NCBI GenBank assembly: GCA_033297075.1
Contig: MU858048.1
Location: 186,001 to 250,000 of the forward strand
Origin: Rhypophila decipiens
Lineage: Eukaryota > Ascomycota > Sordariomycetes > Sordariales > Naviculisporaceae
Reading direction: 5' to 3'
Length of the DNA: 64,000 bases
The first letter of the stretch is position 1, and the number at the start of each line of letters is the position of its first letter. Under the pieces are notes generated by a model. That model was given only the letters and a program-made list of their open reading frames with translations, made no database searches and was not told the origin of the DNA. The translations under genes and the position numbers were made by a program. Positions 1 to 11,799 of the stretch are shown piece after piece.

Positions 1-1177
1 CCACCACATGTGGAGGGATACATGATCTTGCAGAGATAACGTACCTTGCCGCTTTGCTCATCTCACACAGACATGGCCCATGCGAGCATCTCGAGCCCGC
101 ACTGATCTCACTTGCTATGTTACTTCCTTGCCTATCCCTTTTCATAGGCACAGGAGAGTTTCCAGCTCCAGAATGGATGTTCCTGGAAGCCGAGTGAGGG
201 GTAGCAAAAACAGGATGAGAGGCTTCTAAAGCTAAACAGGAATTACTCTCCGGGTGAGTGTGACAAGCCCGACAAACAGCTCACGGCTGGAGATGAGATC
301 TGCGAAAATCATGGCTCATCTTTTTATTTCTGAACAATAGATTCCAGACCGGCAGGAGGGAGCGGGTCACTCCCGGATAACAACGGGTGTACGCCGAAAG
401 CAAAATCTCCGAGATGGAGCTTCCGGCACGTTTCCACCAACCCGCGGCCTTTGTTGGGTCTTCTCAAATATAATCGATTGATACCGTTTCCGTTGGACTT
501 TTGGTGTAACCATTTCAAGATATTTGGGAATTATACGATATCAACCTCGGCCTTCGGGGTTGCGAGTACAAATTCTCCATATGAAGGCCAACTTCAACCG
601 GCATTCAATGCATCCTAGAACATATGTATGAAGAGATTGTTGAAGGCCTATGTCAATCAACCCACACCAGTCGTGCTCTTCGTAAAATGATCAAAAATTG
701 CCCCCAAAGTTCGGCCCCCACCAAACGACCGAGATGTTTGAGCACCCCTGTCTCCCCTATCCCGGCTCCTGCATGGGTAATCCCCTGACCCACCCCAGCC
801 TAGCTACCCCGCAGCCTCCACCACCAAACACGCTTTTAAATGAGTTTTGACGCGGTGGGGTTAGAAGACGCGTCGACACGATAAACCTTATCGGAGAACA
901 TCTTGGAGCAGTACCCTGAAATCGACCGAACACAAGTCAAAAGAATCAATTGTCGTACCCCTGCTTGGCTGGCAACAAACTTGAATATCGGTATACCAAA
1001 TCTGCGTCATTCTACCACACTCGATTATTCGTCTCATTATCTGTACCTCGTCCCGCTCTTGGCCGAGCAGCACCACCACATCACGAACAACGCACCCGAC
1101 GAGGAAGACCGTGCGTATAACACAGCAACAAATCAGAGGTACTTACCTATCCAAAAAAAAGAAAAGAAAAGAAACAA
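1..1177. other. intergenic, upstream of RFA3
   Basis: I see no gene here. Short open frames on both strands lack recognisable protein character or splice logic. An A-rich run ends just before the RFA3 start codon and is probably part of its leader. Confidence 0.5.
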
Positions 1178-1835
1178 ATGGAGGCCTCATCAACACCTCG
1201 CGTCACCTGCGCCTATCTCAACATGTACGTGGGGAGGAACGTGATGATTGTGGGCAAGGTCAACACGCTTCGTGGCGAAGAGGCGATAATCGATGCCGAT
1301 GGCAACATCACCATTCACTTGAACAGGGTATGCAAAACCGAGTTTCTCCGTCCTTTCACAGTACCAACAATATAGTTGGAGACAATTTCATTCGATATCA
1401 TCACTCTGTCCGGGTTGGAGAATTTGAGGCTAACGTGAACTGAACCCCACCCAACCGTAGGACTCACACCTCACACCGGGCAATGGCGTACAAGTCATTG
1501 GCAAGGTCAACCCAGACCTCTCGGTAAAGACACTGAGCACGTTGGATCTAGGCAACTCGGTTGGTAAGTAACTCTTCTTATCTCTTGTTCACTCACATCT
1601 CTTCTTGCGCTGTTGAGTTGTTGAGCTCCTCGCCCTTCTTACCCTCCACATTACATTCCTCCTCGCTCTTTATATATAAATCAACGATCGAGACAAGTAC
1701 CATCCCAAGATCATGACATACTAACAGTAACGCCTCAAAACAGACTACACCCTGGCCAACAAAGTCGTCGAGATAGCCCACCAACACCAAGATCTCTTCA
1801 TCTATCCGGCTGAACATAAACCCCAAGGGTTCTGA
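1178..1835 (+). CDS. RFA3: Replication protein A 14-kDa subunit (RPA3/Rfa3)
   Basis: The smallest subunit of the heterotrimeric single-strand DNA-binding complex RPA, used in replication, repair and recombination in the nucleus. Three exons are read: 1178-1327, 1461-1563 and 1744-1835. They join in frame (phases 0 and 1) to give 114 residues, close to the family's usual ~110-120. The product is a single OB fold. The N-terminal TPRVTCAYLNMYVGRNVMIV stretch and the VGKV and VIGKV strands match fungal Rfa3 proteins. Donors are GTATGC and GTAAGT, and acceptors are TAG and CAG. An A-rich leader precedes the start. The gene stands alone, tail-to-tail with the GATA factor. The family call is made by eye from the OB-fold pattern and size and I consider it solid. 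The least certain part is the last exon, which is short and ends in a charged tail. Confidence 0.85.
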
Positions 1836-2736
1836 ATGGGCTTTGATTTCTCGACTGATATGAGATAAATAAAAACATCTACATAGACCGAGTTTACGGT
1901 CAATGAACGATGCCTTGCTTCCATACTTTCTCGGGAGTTGTTGACAATCGTGATGTCTCTCATATCAACTTCATCCCTCATTGCCCGGATACTCACGTCC
2001 TACATTTCAACGTGGAGAGTTCAAAAGCTGCCATAACAAGTATGTTACGTTAATTCTCCTCTGGGAGAAAACCTATCAACGGGCTTTATAAAAGCAAGTC
2101 ACAACCATCAATGAGGAATAAAGATACATATATCAGCTTAGATTCAGGACAAACACCATAGTCGTGTTGTCAAGGCTACATGATATCTATCGGTATTGAT
2201 CAACCAAAGTCCCCGCCCTTTTCCTTCAATGCCTAATACCCGCCCACTATGTCCCAACCCAACAATCCGCGTGACTTGGACGCGACTATGCGTATCGTAT
2301 GACTGACGCTGAGGTCCAATATATCGACCCTGAAAAAAAGCCCCCAAGAGAACCCTTCGGTTATCCTCAGGCGAACCAAAGAGTATCCGAGGGTGAACCG
2401 GAGATATATAAAAAAAAGAAAGAAAAAAGAGAACAACTGCCCAATGAATATATAAAAGCAAAGCTGTAAAAGCAAAGATGCTGCTGGCTTCGCTGAGAAT
2501 ATTTCCTTCCATGCAAAAAGAAAACGCCTCATTGCGCCGTCCGTTCCGCCCCACGGATGGGTAGCGGAGTAAATATTGACTCCCGTTAACAATTATAAAA
2601 AGAAAAAATAACAAGACATCATGAGGCTTGTCGTAGCCTTTACTTCCCATGCCGGTAAATCATTAATGAAATCCCAAATCATCAGAAGATAACAGGCAAG
2701 ATAAACATTGACCGTCAGCTGGGACTTTTGCCCAGC
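1836..2736. other. intergenic, convergent 3' ends
   Basis: This lies between the 3' ends of RFA3 (+) and the GATA factor (-). I see no gene. It is AT-rich with A-runs, consistent with untranslated tails. Confidence 0.5.
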
Positions 2737-5700
2737 TCAATACTTATTCTCCTCTTTCTCAGGGGCAGCTTCTGTGATGGAAGCCGACATCTGTGCCCAC
2801 AAATCCTCAGCTGTGGCACCAGCGCTGAATGTCGTACTCACGACAGCTGCTCTGTCATTCCTGGTAAGAGGAGGTGAGCTTGGCATCACCATCTCGTTGC
2901 CCAACAAGTTGCGAAGATGGATGTCAAAGATGGCACTCTGGTCGTCACTATCGATATTTGGCATGGCGGTCAGATCCAGATCACCGAACCCATGCGAGGT
3001 CGAGCCGGTGGTGAAGTCATTCGCTTCGCTCAGCAAGTCCCTCAATGAAGCCGAAAACGGGGAGATGTCTGCCGCCGTAAAGCGTGCCGTGGTATGCAGA
3101 AGATCCTCATCCAAGACAAAGTGAGCATGGCGTGGGCTTCGCCGTTTACCGGTGCTCCCGCTGCCAAGAGCAAAGAGCAGACCCGTGTTGTTAGCCCGGG
3201 TTGAGCGGGGTGTTCTGGATGGCGTTCTCTGGAGTTGGAGAAGCGCCTGGCCCGGAGACATGGCGATCGACCGCGAAATACTCCTAGTAACCGGTCGATG
3301 ACTTGGTGTCGCGCGGGTTGGCGTTTTGAAAGGGCCAGGGACCGACTTTGGAGGTGGAGTGGATGGGCGAGGGGGAGTCCCAAAAAGTTCCTTGTCGAAA
3401 TCGTCGTGGCCCCGGATGAGAGGCGTCGCAGGACACATCTGCGCTACTGGTTGGGCTGGATTCTGGTTCTCCTTTCCCGTACCTGCGGATTTGACCTCTT
3501 GGATGACGGTGGTGGTCTGGACCAAGTTGACGGTTAGCTCTCCAAGCACTTTGGGCACTCCATCCTTCCTAGGTGATGGAAAGAGTAGCCTCCTTGTCGG
3601 TCCAAGGTCATCCTCAATCGCGATAGGGCTATCCGCTGTTCCGCTGCCCCTCGAATGGGTTGATCCCGGCCGGGACTGCTTTGGAGAGCCATTGCAGTTT
3701 AAAAGCTCGCCGTTCAAAACTGTGCCTTGGTCATTGCCACCATCGATCCCATCTACGCTCTGACGTCTCGACGTCATTTCGTTTTCCAAGGGCTCCAGTT
3801 TTGGCAAGTCTTGGTCCCCCGGGCCAATTGGGTCGGTGGCGAAGTAGGCCTCCGAGGTCAGGTTCATTTGACCATCACTCTTGGTGCGCGGCTTTTTGGA
3901 TCGCTTTCTTCGGGGTTGGTTCAGTCGAGCTGCGTCCTTGTCCCACCTGTCAGGTGGCCTGTGACTCTTGAATTTCGTGAGCCAGATACCGCAAGCTATT
4001 CCCGTTAGCAAGGCTCAGCCAAGGATGAGGTCGACAAAGACAAACTTACGATTGCACAAGAGGGTTTCTTTCCAGAGCTGCTTGTTATCCTTGGGCCCGA
4101 GATTCTTCTTGACCAGCACGTGTGCCAGAGGCTTCCCCTCCTCATCCCGCTTGAGAATGTCAATCATGGTTACCATGCCTGGTTTATCGGAAAATTCATG
4201 AAATCCTGGAATACCTTGGTGCTCTTGAGTCCAAATTTTCCGCCACGTAGGCGTCTCAATCGCTCCACAGTTGTTGCAGAATGGTGGCATTTCTCCCTTC
4301 TCGATGGCAATCTCCAGCCGCTCTTTGATAGTATTCTTCTTCACGATATTCTTGCTATAACCCGAGTCACCAGCATCGCTAGGCGGGTATGGGGCCTCCG
4401 ACATAAAAGGTTGAGGCAGTGTCAAAGCTGGCTCGGGGACAGGATCGCTAGCGGGAACGGCCGCCTGCGCCATGCTTTGAGCTGCCTTCGAGAGTGGCTT
4501 TGAGAGTGGCTTTGAGAGTGGCTTCGCGACCGGCAGCGATGGCAGCGACGGCAGCGTTAGGAACTTCTTGGGCGTCGGACGTTCTGGAACTGGCAGGGGC
4601 TTCGGGGGCTTCGGAGGCTCTGCCAATGGTTCGGATATCTCTCTATTCGGTGCCTCAGTGACAGCAACTTCGACCCCTCCGTTCAACGTCTGTGGAGAAT
4701 CATTGAGGTTGGTCACAACTTGCCCAAGTCGCTGCGATTCGGGCAAAGTGAACGAGCCGTCCGTACGTTGTTGCTGGGAATCAGGGAGACAGCAGGATTG
4801 TGACTGATCTTCAAGTGCAGGAAGATGCATGGGTGCCTCTGCCATCTGGACATCCCCATCTTGACCCTGCTCGAGAGAAGGTTGCTGGCTAACTGACCGT
4901 TCTTGTTCCCGCTCCGAGGGAATGGGGTTTGGGTCAGTAGTAGTTCTCTTCTGTGCCGTGTTTTGCTGCTCCTCCTCAGCCAGAAGACTCTCGGCGTCAG
5001 CTCGATGGAGACATTTGGCTCTAGCAGTTGGGTTGTAAAGACTCTTCGACGGTAAGAGTTCTGGAGGTCCGGGATTCACTGCTTGAAAGGGAAAATTCTG
5101 CCTGGACGGATTTGGCGGAACAAGGCTAGAGTTTCGAGCGGCCGGGTTGGTGGTCTGTGGCGCCTGCTTCGAGCGCACATCAGATCTATGGGGTAGTTCT
5201 TGACCCGGTTCCTGAGGGAGGTCCTGCAACATCTGGTCATCGTCGAAGAAGTCGTCAATACCGCCACTCATAAAACCGGAGTCAACCTGAGGTAGTGGCA
5301 GGGGTGGAAGAATGGGACTCGACGCCACCGGACTCGTGCGCATATAGGCACGTGTCCGAGGCACCGGAGGCGATGACCCTATATCGCCAGGGCTGTCTTC
5401 GGGGGTGTAGGCAGCATCGGGTGTCTGAGCAGGTGACTCGGGGGACAGGGCATCCATACTCATACTTCTCTGCATGGGCGCCTGGCTGAACCTGGACTGG
5501 TAGGATAAGCCGCCGCTCGCGGAATCCATCATAGCTTCCGATCTGCTCTTTTCCAAACCCCTCCTCCTATGATGCTTTGGCATCCTGGACATATCGGGGA
5601 CAGGTGTGGGAGCACGTGGTATGTCTTGGCCTTGTTGTCCACCATTTTCGAGTGCTACGGCACCAACAGGTCTCATGTTGCGAAGGGACCCAGATGTGCT

Positions 5701-7100
5701 GGCAGCCACACGCAAAGAATCCGTGGCCGTCCCAAACGGCGCGAACGCATTGTACTCTGCTGGCGTAACCTTGACTCGCTTCTTCTGCGGGCCGTCGTCG
5801 CCGTCAGTGGCGGGTTCTTCGGCCGCAGAAGTGTTACCGTTGCCAGGCTTGACAGGATTCTTCCGGGGGCGTCCCTTCGGCCTCCCGGTCGCTCTACTCC
5901 GCCGTGCTCTTGAAGCAGGCCTTGAGCCTGGTGCGGGCGGAATTTCAGTACCGTTCTCCATCGCCGTGGTCGATCCAGGTGAAGGGGCGTTCACTGATGT
6001 GGCCATGGTGGGCGGAGGATTGGTTGAGGCAGGTGGATGAGCATCTTGAACTGGAGCCACAGGGGGCGGGATACTCGATGGTCGAACGGGCGGAATACTC
6101 GACGGTCGCGCAGGCGGGTATTGAGCATAGTCTGGCCTTGTCTGGCCCTCTCTGTTCTCGTTCGTATACTGGGGGAGGCCAGGTCCCGTTTCAATGGTCG
6201 AGTTCTCCCTCGTGTACTGAGGATACTGGGGTCGCGGCTCAGAGACATTGTTCCCACTCATGTACTGGGAGAATTCGGGCCTCGATTCAGTGGCTCGGTT
6301 TTCGCTCGTTGCCGTATTAAGACGGGCCGGAGGGAGGGCCGGGGAAGGGATAGATGCGATATTTCCAGCATGACCTAGCATTGGATTGGACTGTATGAAC
6401 GAGTTCCACTCGGCAGATGTAGTGTCGACGGGAGTCGAGGTTAGTTTGGACATGTCGAGAACATCGACGGCGGAAAACCCAGAGCGTAATTGCATTCTTG
6501 CAACAGCGGTGAGCTTCATTTTGACCTCTAATGTCTCCCTGCTACCATTGCTCAAAATGGCCAGCAAACTCCGCGTGACACGACCCGTCACCAGTTGATG
6601 TTGTTGTGTCTGATCATTCAAGGAGTCAAGGCCCCGCGAGAGCATCCCTTGCCCGACTAATGGTGTATCTGGTTCCGAATAGTCGTAGGCGTAGACGCTA
6701 TAGTCGTTTTCCTGCTGGTTGATGATTTCTGGGCTGCATTGTGCAATTGCTTCGAGGCAAGTTCGGAGATCGACGACGCCAATTGTGTTGAACTCGTCCA
6801 GCGGAACCGTTTGTACTGTCAGTATATGTGGCCATCGTGCAAGGCAATTTATTTGGCCGTCTCGGTCGAACGTGTAGTGTACTTTCACTGCGATGGGACG
6901 GATAAAGGATTAGAAAATGCGCCTTTTGTCAGTGAGAGCCGGGCGTACTCACAGCCCATAGGTCTTGTCTGCAGCCCCATATCGTCATGGCCCTGCTGGT
7001 GTTGCCGTTGCTGGGCCTGAGGTTGGTGCTGCTGTTGTTGTTGCTGGTGTTGAGGGTGACCTGCAGACACGGGCCAGGAATGTGCTGCTGGAGAGGCCAT
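2737..7100 (-). CDS. GATA-type zinc finger transcription factor, Ams2-like
   Basis: Predicted nuclear DNA-binding regulator. Three exons on the minus strand are 7100-6953, 6887-4050 and 3995-2737, giving 1414 residues. The apparent start at 6888 is a GTG created by the acceptor, so the true start lies in the upstream exon (ATG at 7100), which is followed by a Gln/His-rich run. Residues 50-180 form a conserved N-terminal region. The middle is long and disordered (Pro/Ser-rich), with an AT-hook-like GRPKGRPRKN motif and a KPLS repeat. The zinc ligands are C920/C923 (CNNC, followed by TPTWRK) and C994/C997 (CNPCGIW). The cysteine pairs are separated by 70 residues, against 17-18 in ordinary GATA fingers. 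The second intron (54 bases) falls inside the CNPC codons, so both exons are needed for a finger. A basic segment (PRRKRSKK) follows. Fission yeast Ams2 is a GATA-like activator of histone genes and a CENP-A loading factor. Whether this protein shares that role is inference. Confidence 0.8.
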
Positions 7101-8820
7101 CACGTCGTCTGCGGCACCACGCCGCTGTTTGAAGCAATTGACGACAGTGGAGGACCTTGAGTGAGTTGTATGTTGGAAAGTGAATTGGGTATGGAGAAAA
7201 GAGTTCAAGGGAGAGTTTTCGTCGACAGGGCGGAATTGGAAGTGGCTGGTTTCATGGCTCGGACGCTGTGGACTTGGATGGTGGTTTTGGATGGAAGCGC
7301 GTCCAGGTTTCCAGGTTTAGTCGCGTCGGTGGGTCAACCACTCTCCAGTGCCATGCAGAGTGGTGCCGAGACCACTGAGATTCCAGTGTGTGCAACAACG
7401 GCACACCCAAAAGAATGAAAGAAGAAGCCCTGAACGTTCACCAATTCAACGAGTGGCTCATAGCTCAAAGACAAAAAAGATAAAAAACCGTAGGTATCGA
7501 TCCAGAGATGAGATATCGTCAGCACTCGTGGAGCTGGTGGTCCTTCAGTGGAGTTGAGCTTTTAATTGCTTGGCTTATCCAAACAATGCGGCAGCCGACG
7601 CGAAGTGGGGAGCCCACTGAATCTTGGCGCCTTTCTGGCTTTCCTACGCGCCTAGACACGTGCAACAGTGCACCGCGAACCCTGGTGGAGGGGGAGTGGA
7701 GTCACTGGAGAGCGGCTGGGGTGGGCGATGACGGAAGGTGGGGCGCGGCGTTGTGCAGCTTGCTTGGCTCCCGTTCGGGAGCTGTTGGTCTTGGCTTTCT
7801 GAACGACACAAATGGCCAACGGTTCTCGGCTTTTAGCGCAATCCAACTCCGAAGAATTTGAGAGCAGAAAACCAGAGCTTTTGGACGACGACCAACGCTC
7901 AAGTTGTAAGAGAAAAAGAGAGAGAATCTCGCACCCGAATCTTGAGATGTTCTGGGGATACCCGTCCCTTTTATACTTGCGGCAAAATGCACACCGCCCT
8001 CACCGTTCCCAGGCAGCCAACCAGCCCCACACCGACCGACCACGACCAAATCGATGTCGACTTTCATCACGATTCCCGACACCGACACTTTTGGTGTTTT
8101 GCCACCATTTCCCCTCATTTTCTTACCCCAAACCCAACGAAAAAACTGATGCTGTGACATTTTGTCATGATTTGTCGGTCGCAAACATCAACAAACAGTA
8201 AAAAGGGGTCAACAGCAACGCATTCTTTCCATAAATACCACTTCCAATATCAAAGTCTCCATCAAACCCGGATGCACCGATATGCAAAAGTCGGATGGGT
8301 TGATTTAAACCTTTTACTTGTTTTTAAAAGCCACCATTTCCGTTTTTTATTCGATCCTTAGTACTGACGGAGATCAAGGTGACCGTTTGATATGCGAGAT
8401 AGTTGATGGAGGTGAGAGAAAAGAGGGGGGCCGAGTGGCATCTGCTTCGGCGACAACTTCAAAGGTGTCGCCTGGTAAATCACCACTGTCTATCCACATT
8501 GGGAATAGAATCCAAAGGAAATTTTTCATGGATGTCCCGACTCATGATATTTGTTTGCATTTAATGTCACACGACCGCGAAAACTTGGCCGGTGCACCAT
8601 CGATAGTGTCTCTCGCCGACTGAAAGCCCCATTGGCAGCACGCCTTACTCCTCGCACAACGAAAACGAAGTCGTTCATTCACCTCTCCAACTTGCTGCTC
8701 TTATCCATTCGCATGGATCAATTTCACACCCTACCGTGGTCGCTCTCTGTGTTTCTCCTCCCGGAACAAGTCTTCGCTTTGTTCTTCGCAGTCTCAGACA
8801 CTATATTGACCTCCTCACAC
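7101..8820. other. intergenic, upstream of the GATA factor
   Basis: No gene is recognised. This is most likely the promoter and long leader of the GATA gene (read leftward), with pyrimidine- and purine-rich stretches. Open frames here, such as 7702-8184 (-) and 7812-8201 (+), overlap each other and have no family-like sequence. Confidence 0.45.
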
Positions 8821-9160
8821 TTAGGGTCCTAATAAAGGAAGGTAATCCAATATAAGGGGAAAGTAAAGTAAGAGGAAGTAAGATAAGGGGGGCTAAAAAA
8901 TAGCCAATATAAAGTAAAGTAGGATTTCCAATTTGCCTTAAATACCTTAAATACCTTAGTTCCCAAATAGGATTAGCCTATAAAAAAGCGGGTTTACGCT
9001 ATAACTAGGAGGGAGATTCTAGGAGCTAATTATATCTCTATTTTCTTACTAATATTACCTAATTTAGTATAGTCTTAGTAACGGCGGTGTGCTGAATGGG
9101 TATATAACCATTGAATTGCAGAAGGTTCTGGTAACTTCTGTAATTTGAGCTCCTTTTAAG
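8821..9160. repeat. AT-rich repeat relic with AAAGTAAAG motifs
   Basis: A sharp compositional change to TA-rich sequence. The motif AAAGTAAAG occurs at 8860 and 8911, and again in both orientations inside the tRNA-like locus just downstream. A small inverted repeat (GGCTA/TAGCC around an A-run) lies at 8891-8905. No coding potential is visible. The loss of C:G pairs looks like repeat-induced point mutation of an old repeat, which is inference. Confidence 0.45.
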
Positions 9161-9397
9161 GAACGGTTTGGCCGAGTGGTATGGTTCTTGGCGCTCGCCG
9201 TCACTTAAAGTAAAGGAAGGTATACTTCCTATATACCTAAGGGAAAGTAAGGGGACCCTCTACTTTACTTTGCTTTGCTCGGAGCCTTGCTTACACTACT
9301 TACAAGCAAAGCAGAAACCCATATTCACACATCATGCGGCTAGTCTGTTGGCTCTCCTGTTAATCCAAAGATATCAGATTCGAACCCAGAGTCCCCT
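9161..9397 (+). pseudogene. interrupted tRNA-like sequence
   Basis: A tRNA A-box-like segment (GGTTTGGCCGAGTGGT, 9166-9181) and a B-box-like segment (GATTCGAACCC, about 9378-9388) are in the correct order, but about 200 bases apart instead of 30-60. The gap contains a hairpin-forming insert bounded by AAAGTAAAG (9207-9215) and its reverse complement (9263-9271). The part just before the B box (CTGTTAATCC) resembles the anticodon loop of a tRNA-Asn (GTT). The T stem and acceptor stem do not pair well, so I read this as a broken tRNA or tRNA-derived repeat and not a working gene. Confidence 0.35.
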
Positions 9398-9425
9398 TGA
9401 AGTCTCTCACATACCATCAATCTGG

Positions 9426-10392
9426 CTAGAGAAAAAATGAAGTAAGAGCAACCGCACCCACGGCAACAGCCCCATACGTGGCCATCAATGCCCCCATCCC
9501 TCCGAAATCTTTGCTGCTCCCCAACCTGGCGGCCCCCGCAGTAGTCACATTGCCTTGGTTGAAACCATTTCCGCTCCTCGAACCATCACCCCCATCAGTA
9601 TCAGTTCCGTTTCCGCCATCAACCCCAGTGCTGGTCTCATCACCACCTCCATTCACAGTCCCATTCCGATTATTCACATTTGTGTTCGTCCCATTCGCAG
9701 CAGCCCCAACAGGCCCAGGATTGGTAACATTGAAGAAGTTGCCCGCCACGACCTTGCCGCTCAGGCCTGCCTGTGACAGTACCGCGCTGGCGTTGAACCC
9801 AATCGCGACGCCACCGCCCGCAGGACGAGCTGCTTGCTCGAGGGCTCTCATCCCCTGAGCCGTGGCGGCCGAGGTGTCCACCAGGATCTGGGTATATCTG
9901 TGACTCAGCGGGATACGAGCTGGCGGGTTAGGACCAAAGTAAGGAGTTATGGGTGTTGTGCTGCTGCCGTTTTGTAAGAGAAAGATGGATAGTGGCGAGC
10001 TAGCGCCGGGGATCGTGATGGTTGTTGAGGTTCTTGAGGGGGTTAGGCCTGTTTGGAGCCAGTGCAGGAGGGTATTGGTTGCTGGGGGCGTGTTGGTGGG
10101 GATATCGATGTCTATCATTAGGATTGCGTAGGAGGTGCCGTTTAGGCGGCTTGTTGTTCCTATTCGTGGTTGGGAGGTTGTTGCTTCTTGCATGTTAGTG
10201 CGGATTGGAGACGTGTGTTGGGAGAGGGTAATTAATACCTGTTCTGGGAACGACGGCACCGTTGAGAGCCGTTGTGCTGTTGTATATCACGATTAGGTCT
10301 ACTTCCGAGGCTGGCTCGAAACCATCTGGTGTTGCTGCTAGGGAGAGGCTGGCAGCCGTCGCCAGGACGGCCAGGGATTTGGAAAAGATCAT
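9426..10392 (-). CDS. secreted PEBP-like protein, probably GPI-anchored
   Basis: Two exons, 10392-10239 and 10186-9426, flank a 52-base intron with a GCACTAAC branch site 12 bases before the acceptor. They join to give 304 residues. Residues 1-19 form a signal peptide (MIFSKSLAVLATAASLSLA). The central region, with ILMIDIDIP, a PxxP turn and LSHRYTQIL, resembles the phosphatidylethanolamine-binding protein fold (PEBP/RKIP/YbhB). A Gly/Asn/Thr-rich low-complexity tract with many N-glycosylation sequons follows. A hydrophobic C-terminus (VAVGAVALTSFFL) after a small-residue region suggests a GPI anchor. Secreted fungal PEBP-like proteins are common, but their ligands and roles are mostly unknown, so I make no claim of function. 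The protein probably sits at the cell surface or in the wall. Confidence 0.7.
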
Positions 10393-11799
10393 GGTCGAGA
10401 AAAAGGTCTATCTTGCAAAGATAGGACGGACTCTTGACCGATTGGATGTTGATGATGCTTGGAGAAAGGCGTCATGGCAGAAGAAAGGATCCGGGAGCAT
10501 CTTATAATGACAAGAGGACCGCAGATCTTGACGGTCCAGTCGCCCGATGCATCTTTCCAAGCATCTGGAAATTCTACGAGTCCAAGCACGGAGAAGTGGC
10601 CGATCAGACACATCTCTCGACAAGAGCCGCGCAACTGCCGGGCAAGGGCAAATCACGACAATTGGCCCAGCTGGATGTGATGGAGTCCACTGATCGTTTC
10701 AGGAATCCTGCGGAACCATACCGATCATTCATGTCCCATAGCAAATGGAAGATCTCTCAATGCGTGCTGGAGGGTTTTGTCCTATGGAAAGAAGATGATT
10801 GCCAAGAACCCTTGTGCTGAAACGAGCAATTCAGGCATTGACGAAAGTCATCGAACATCTGTGACTGCCAATGTCTATCGTGTTTGGACATCGTCCTCCG
10901 TTTTGCGGGTATTTTAAAGGCATCTTGAAGTGACGTAGAGGGTCAAGAAAGAGTAAAGTGATGCTTTGTATTGAGGGAGATGAAATGATCAAGAGAGAGG
11001 ATTCATTGAAATTCGAACAGGTATATCGTTGTCAACATAGCGCTAGTCCACTTCTGATTTAGCTGCCGACTAAGCCTTATTCCCGACTTGGAATGATGTA
11101 AGCCTTGGCACATGGCAGAATTTATCCGCAGGAACCTCGATGAACACTTCCAGATGCAGAAAAAGTTGACCAAATAATCAAGTCTAAACTTCTTTAATCT
11201 TTTTCTCAAGAGCAAGTTTACTTTCTTTCAAATCAGCAAACAATGGCAGAACTTGTTGTCCGTACCTTGGACATTCTCCCGCCAAACCGTTACACGGCAA
11301 ACGCCCAGACATTGGAATGCATGCCGAACTGTGGCCATCCGGTTCGTCAGTCACCCATATGAAAGGGCGCCTCACGACAAACTCCTAGCTGCATTTACAT
11401 CATCTAAATAAACAGATATTGAATGCGTCTTTTGTGTCGACCAGAGTGATTATCATGGCCGTTGACATTGATGCCCGTTTCGGCCACGGATAGCCACCAG
11501 CTTGCCTAGGCCAATCGCCTACGATAATGAACCAATCAAAGAGTTCCCAGCCACCCCTAGCTCCTCAAGCTACACCAAGACCATCAAGGCCCAAAATTGG
11601 CGCCGTCACCAAAGCAATTGCGACGACCCCATCTTGGGATTTATTTGTTGACTTTGCAACGGCTTGAAGTATCTCACCGCCTCAGGGATACACAGCTCAA
11701 CTTCAAGGACCTATTCTCATCATCTAAATACCTACTTGGATGTGCTGAAGCTCGAGATATCGCGACGCGCGTTCAACTTTCCCAGTCAAATTCAGGAAG
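10393..11799. other. intergenic, divergent promoters
   Basis: This is the space between two divergently transcribed secreted-protein genes. The 128-codon frame at 10434-10820 looks like chance. No RNA gene or repeat is seen. Confidence 0.45.

Noticed and set aside
4015..6888. A 957-residue GATA protein starting at 6888
   Set aside because: The start is a GTG lying on the splice acceptor, and the reading lacks the second cysteine pair. Splicing extends it at both ends.
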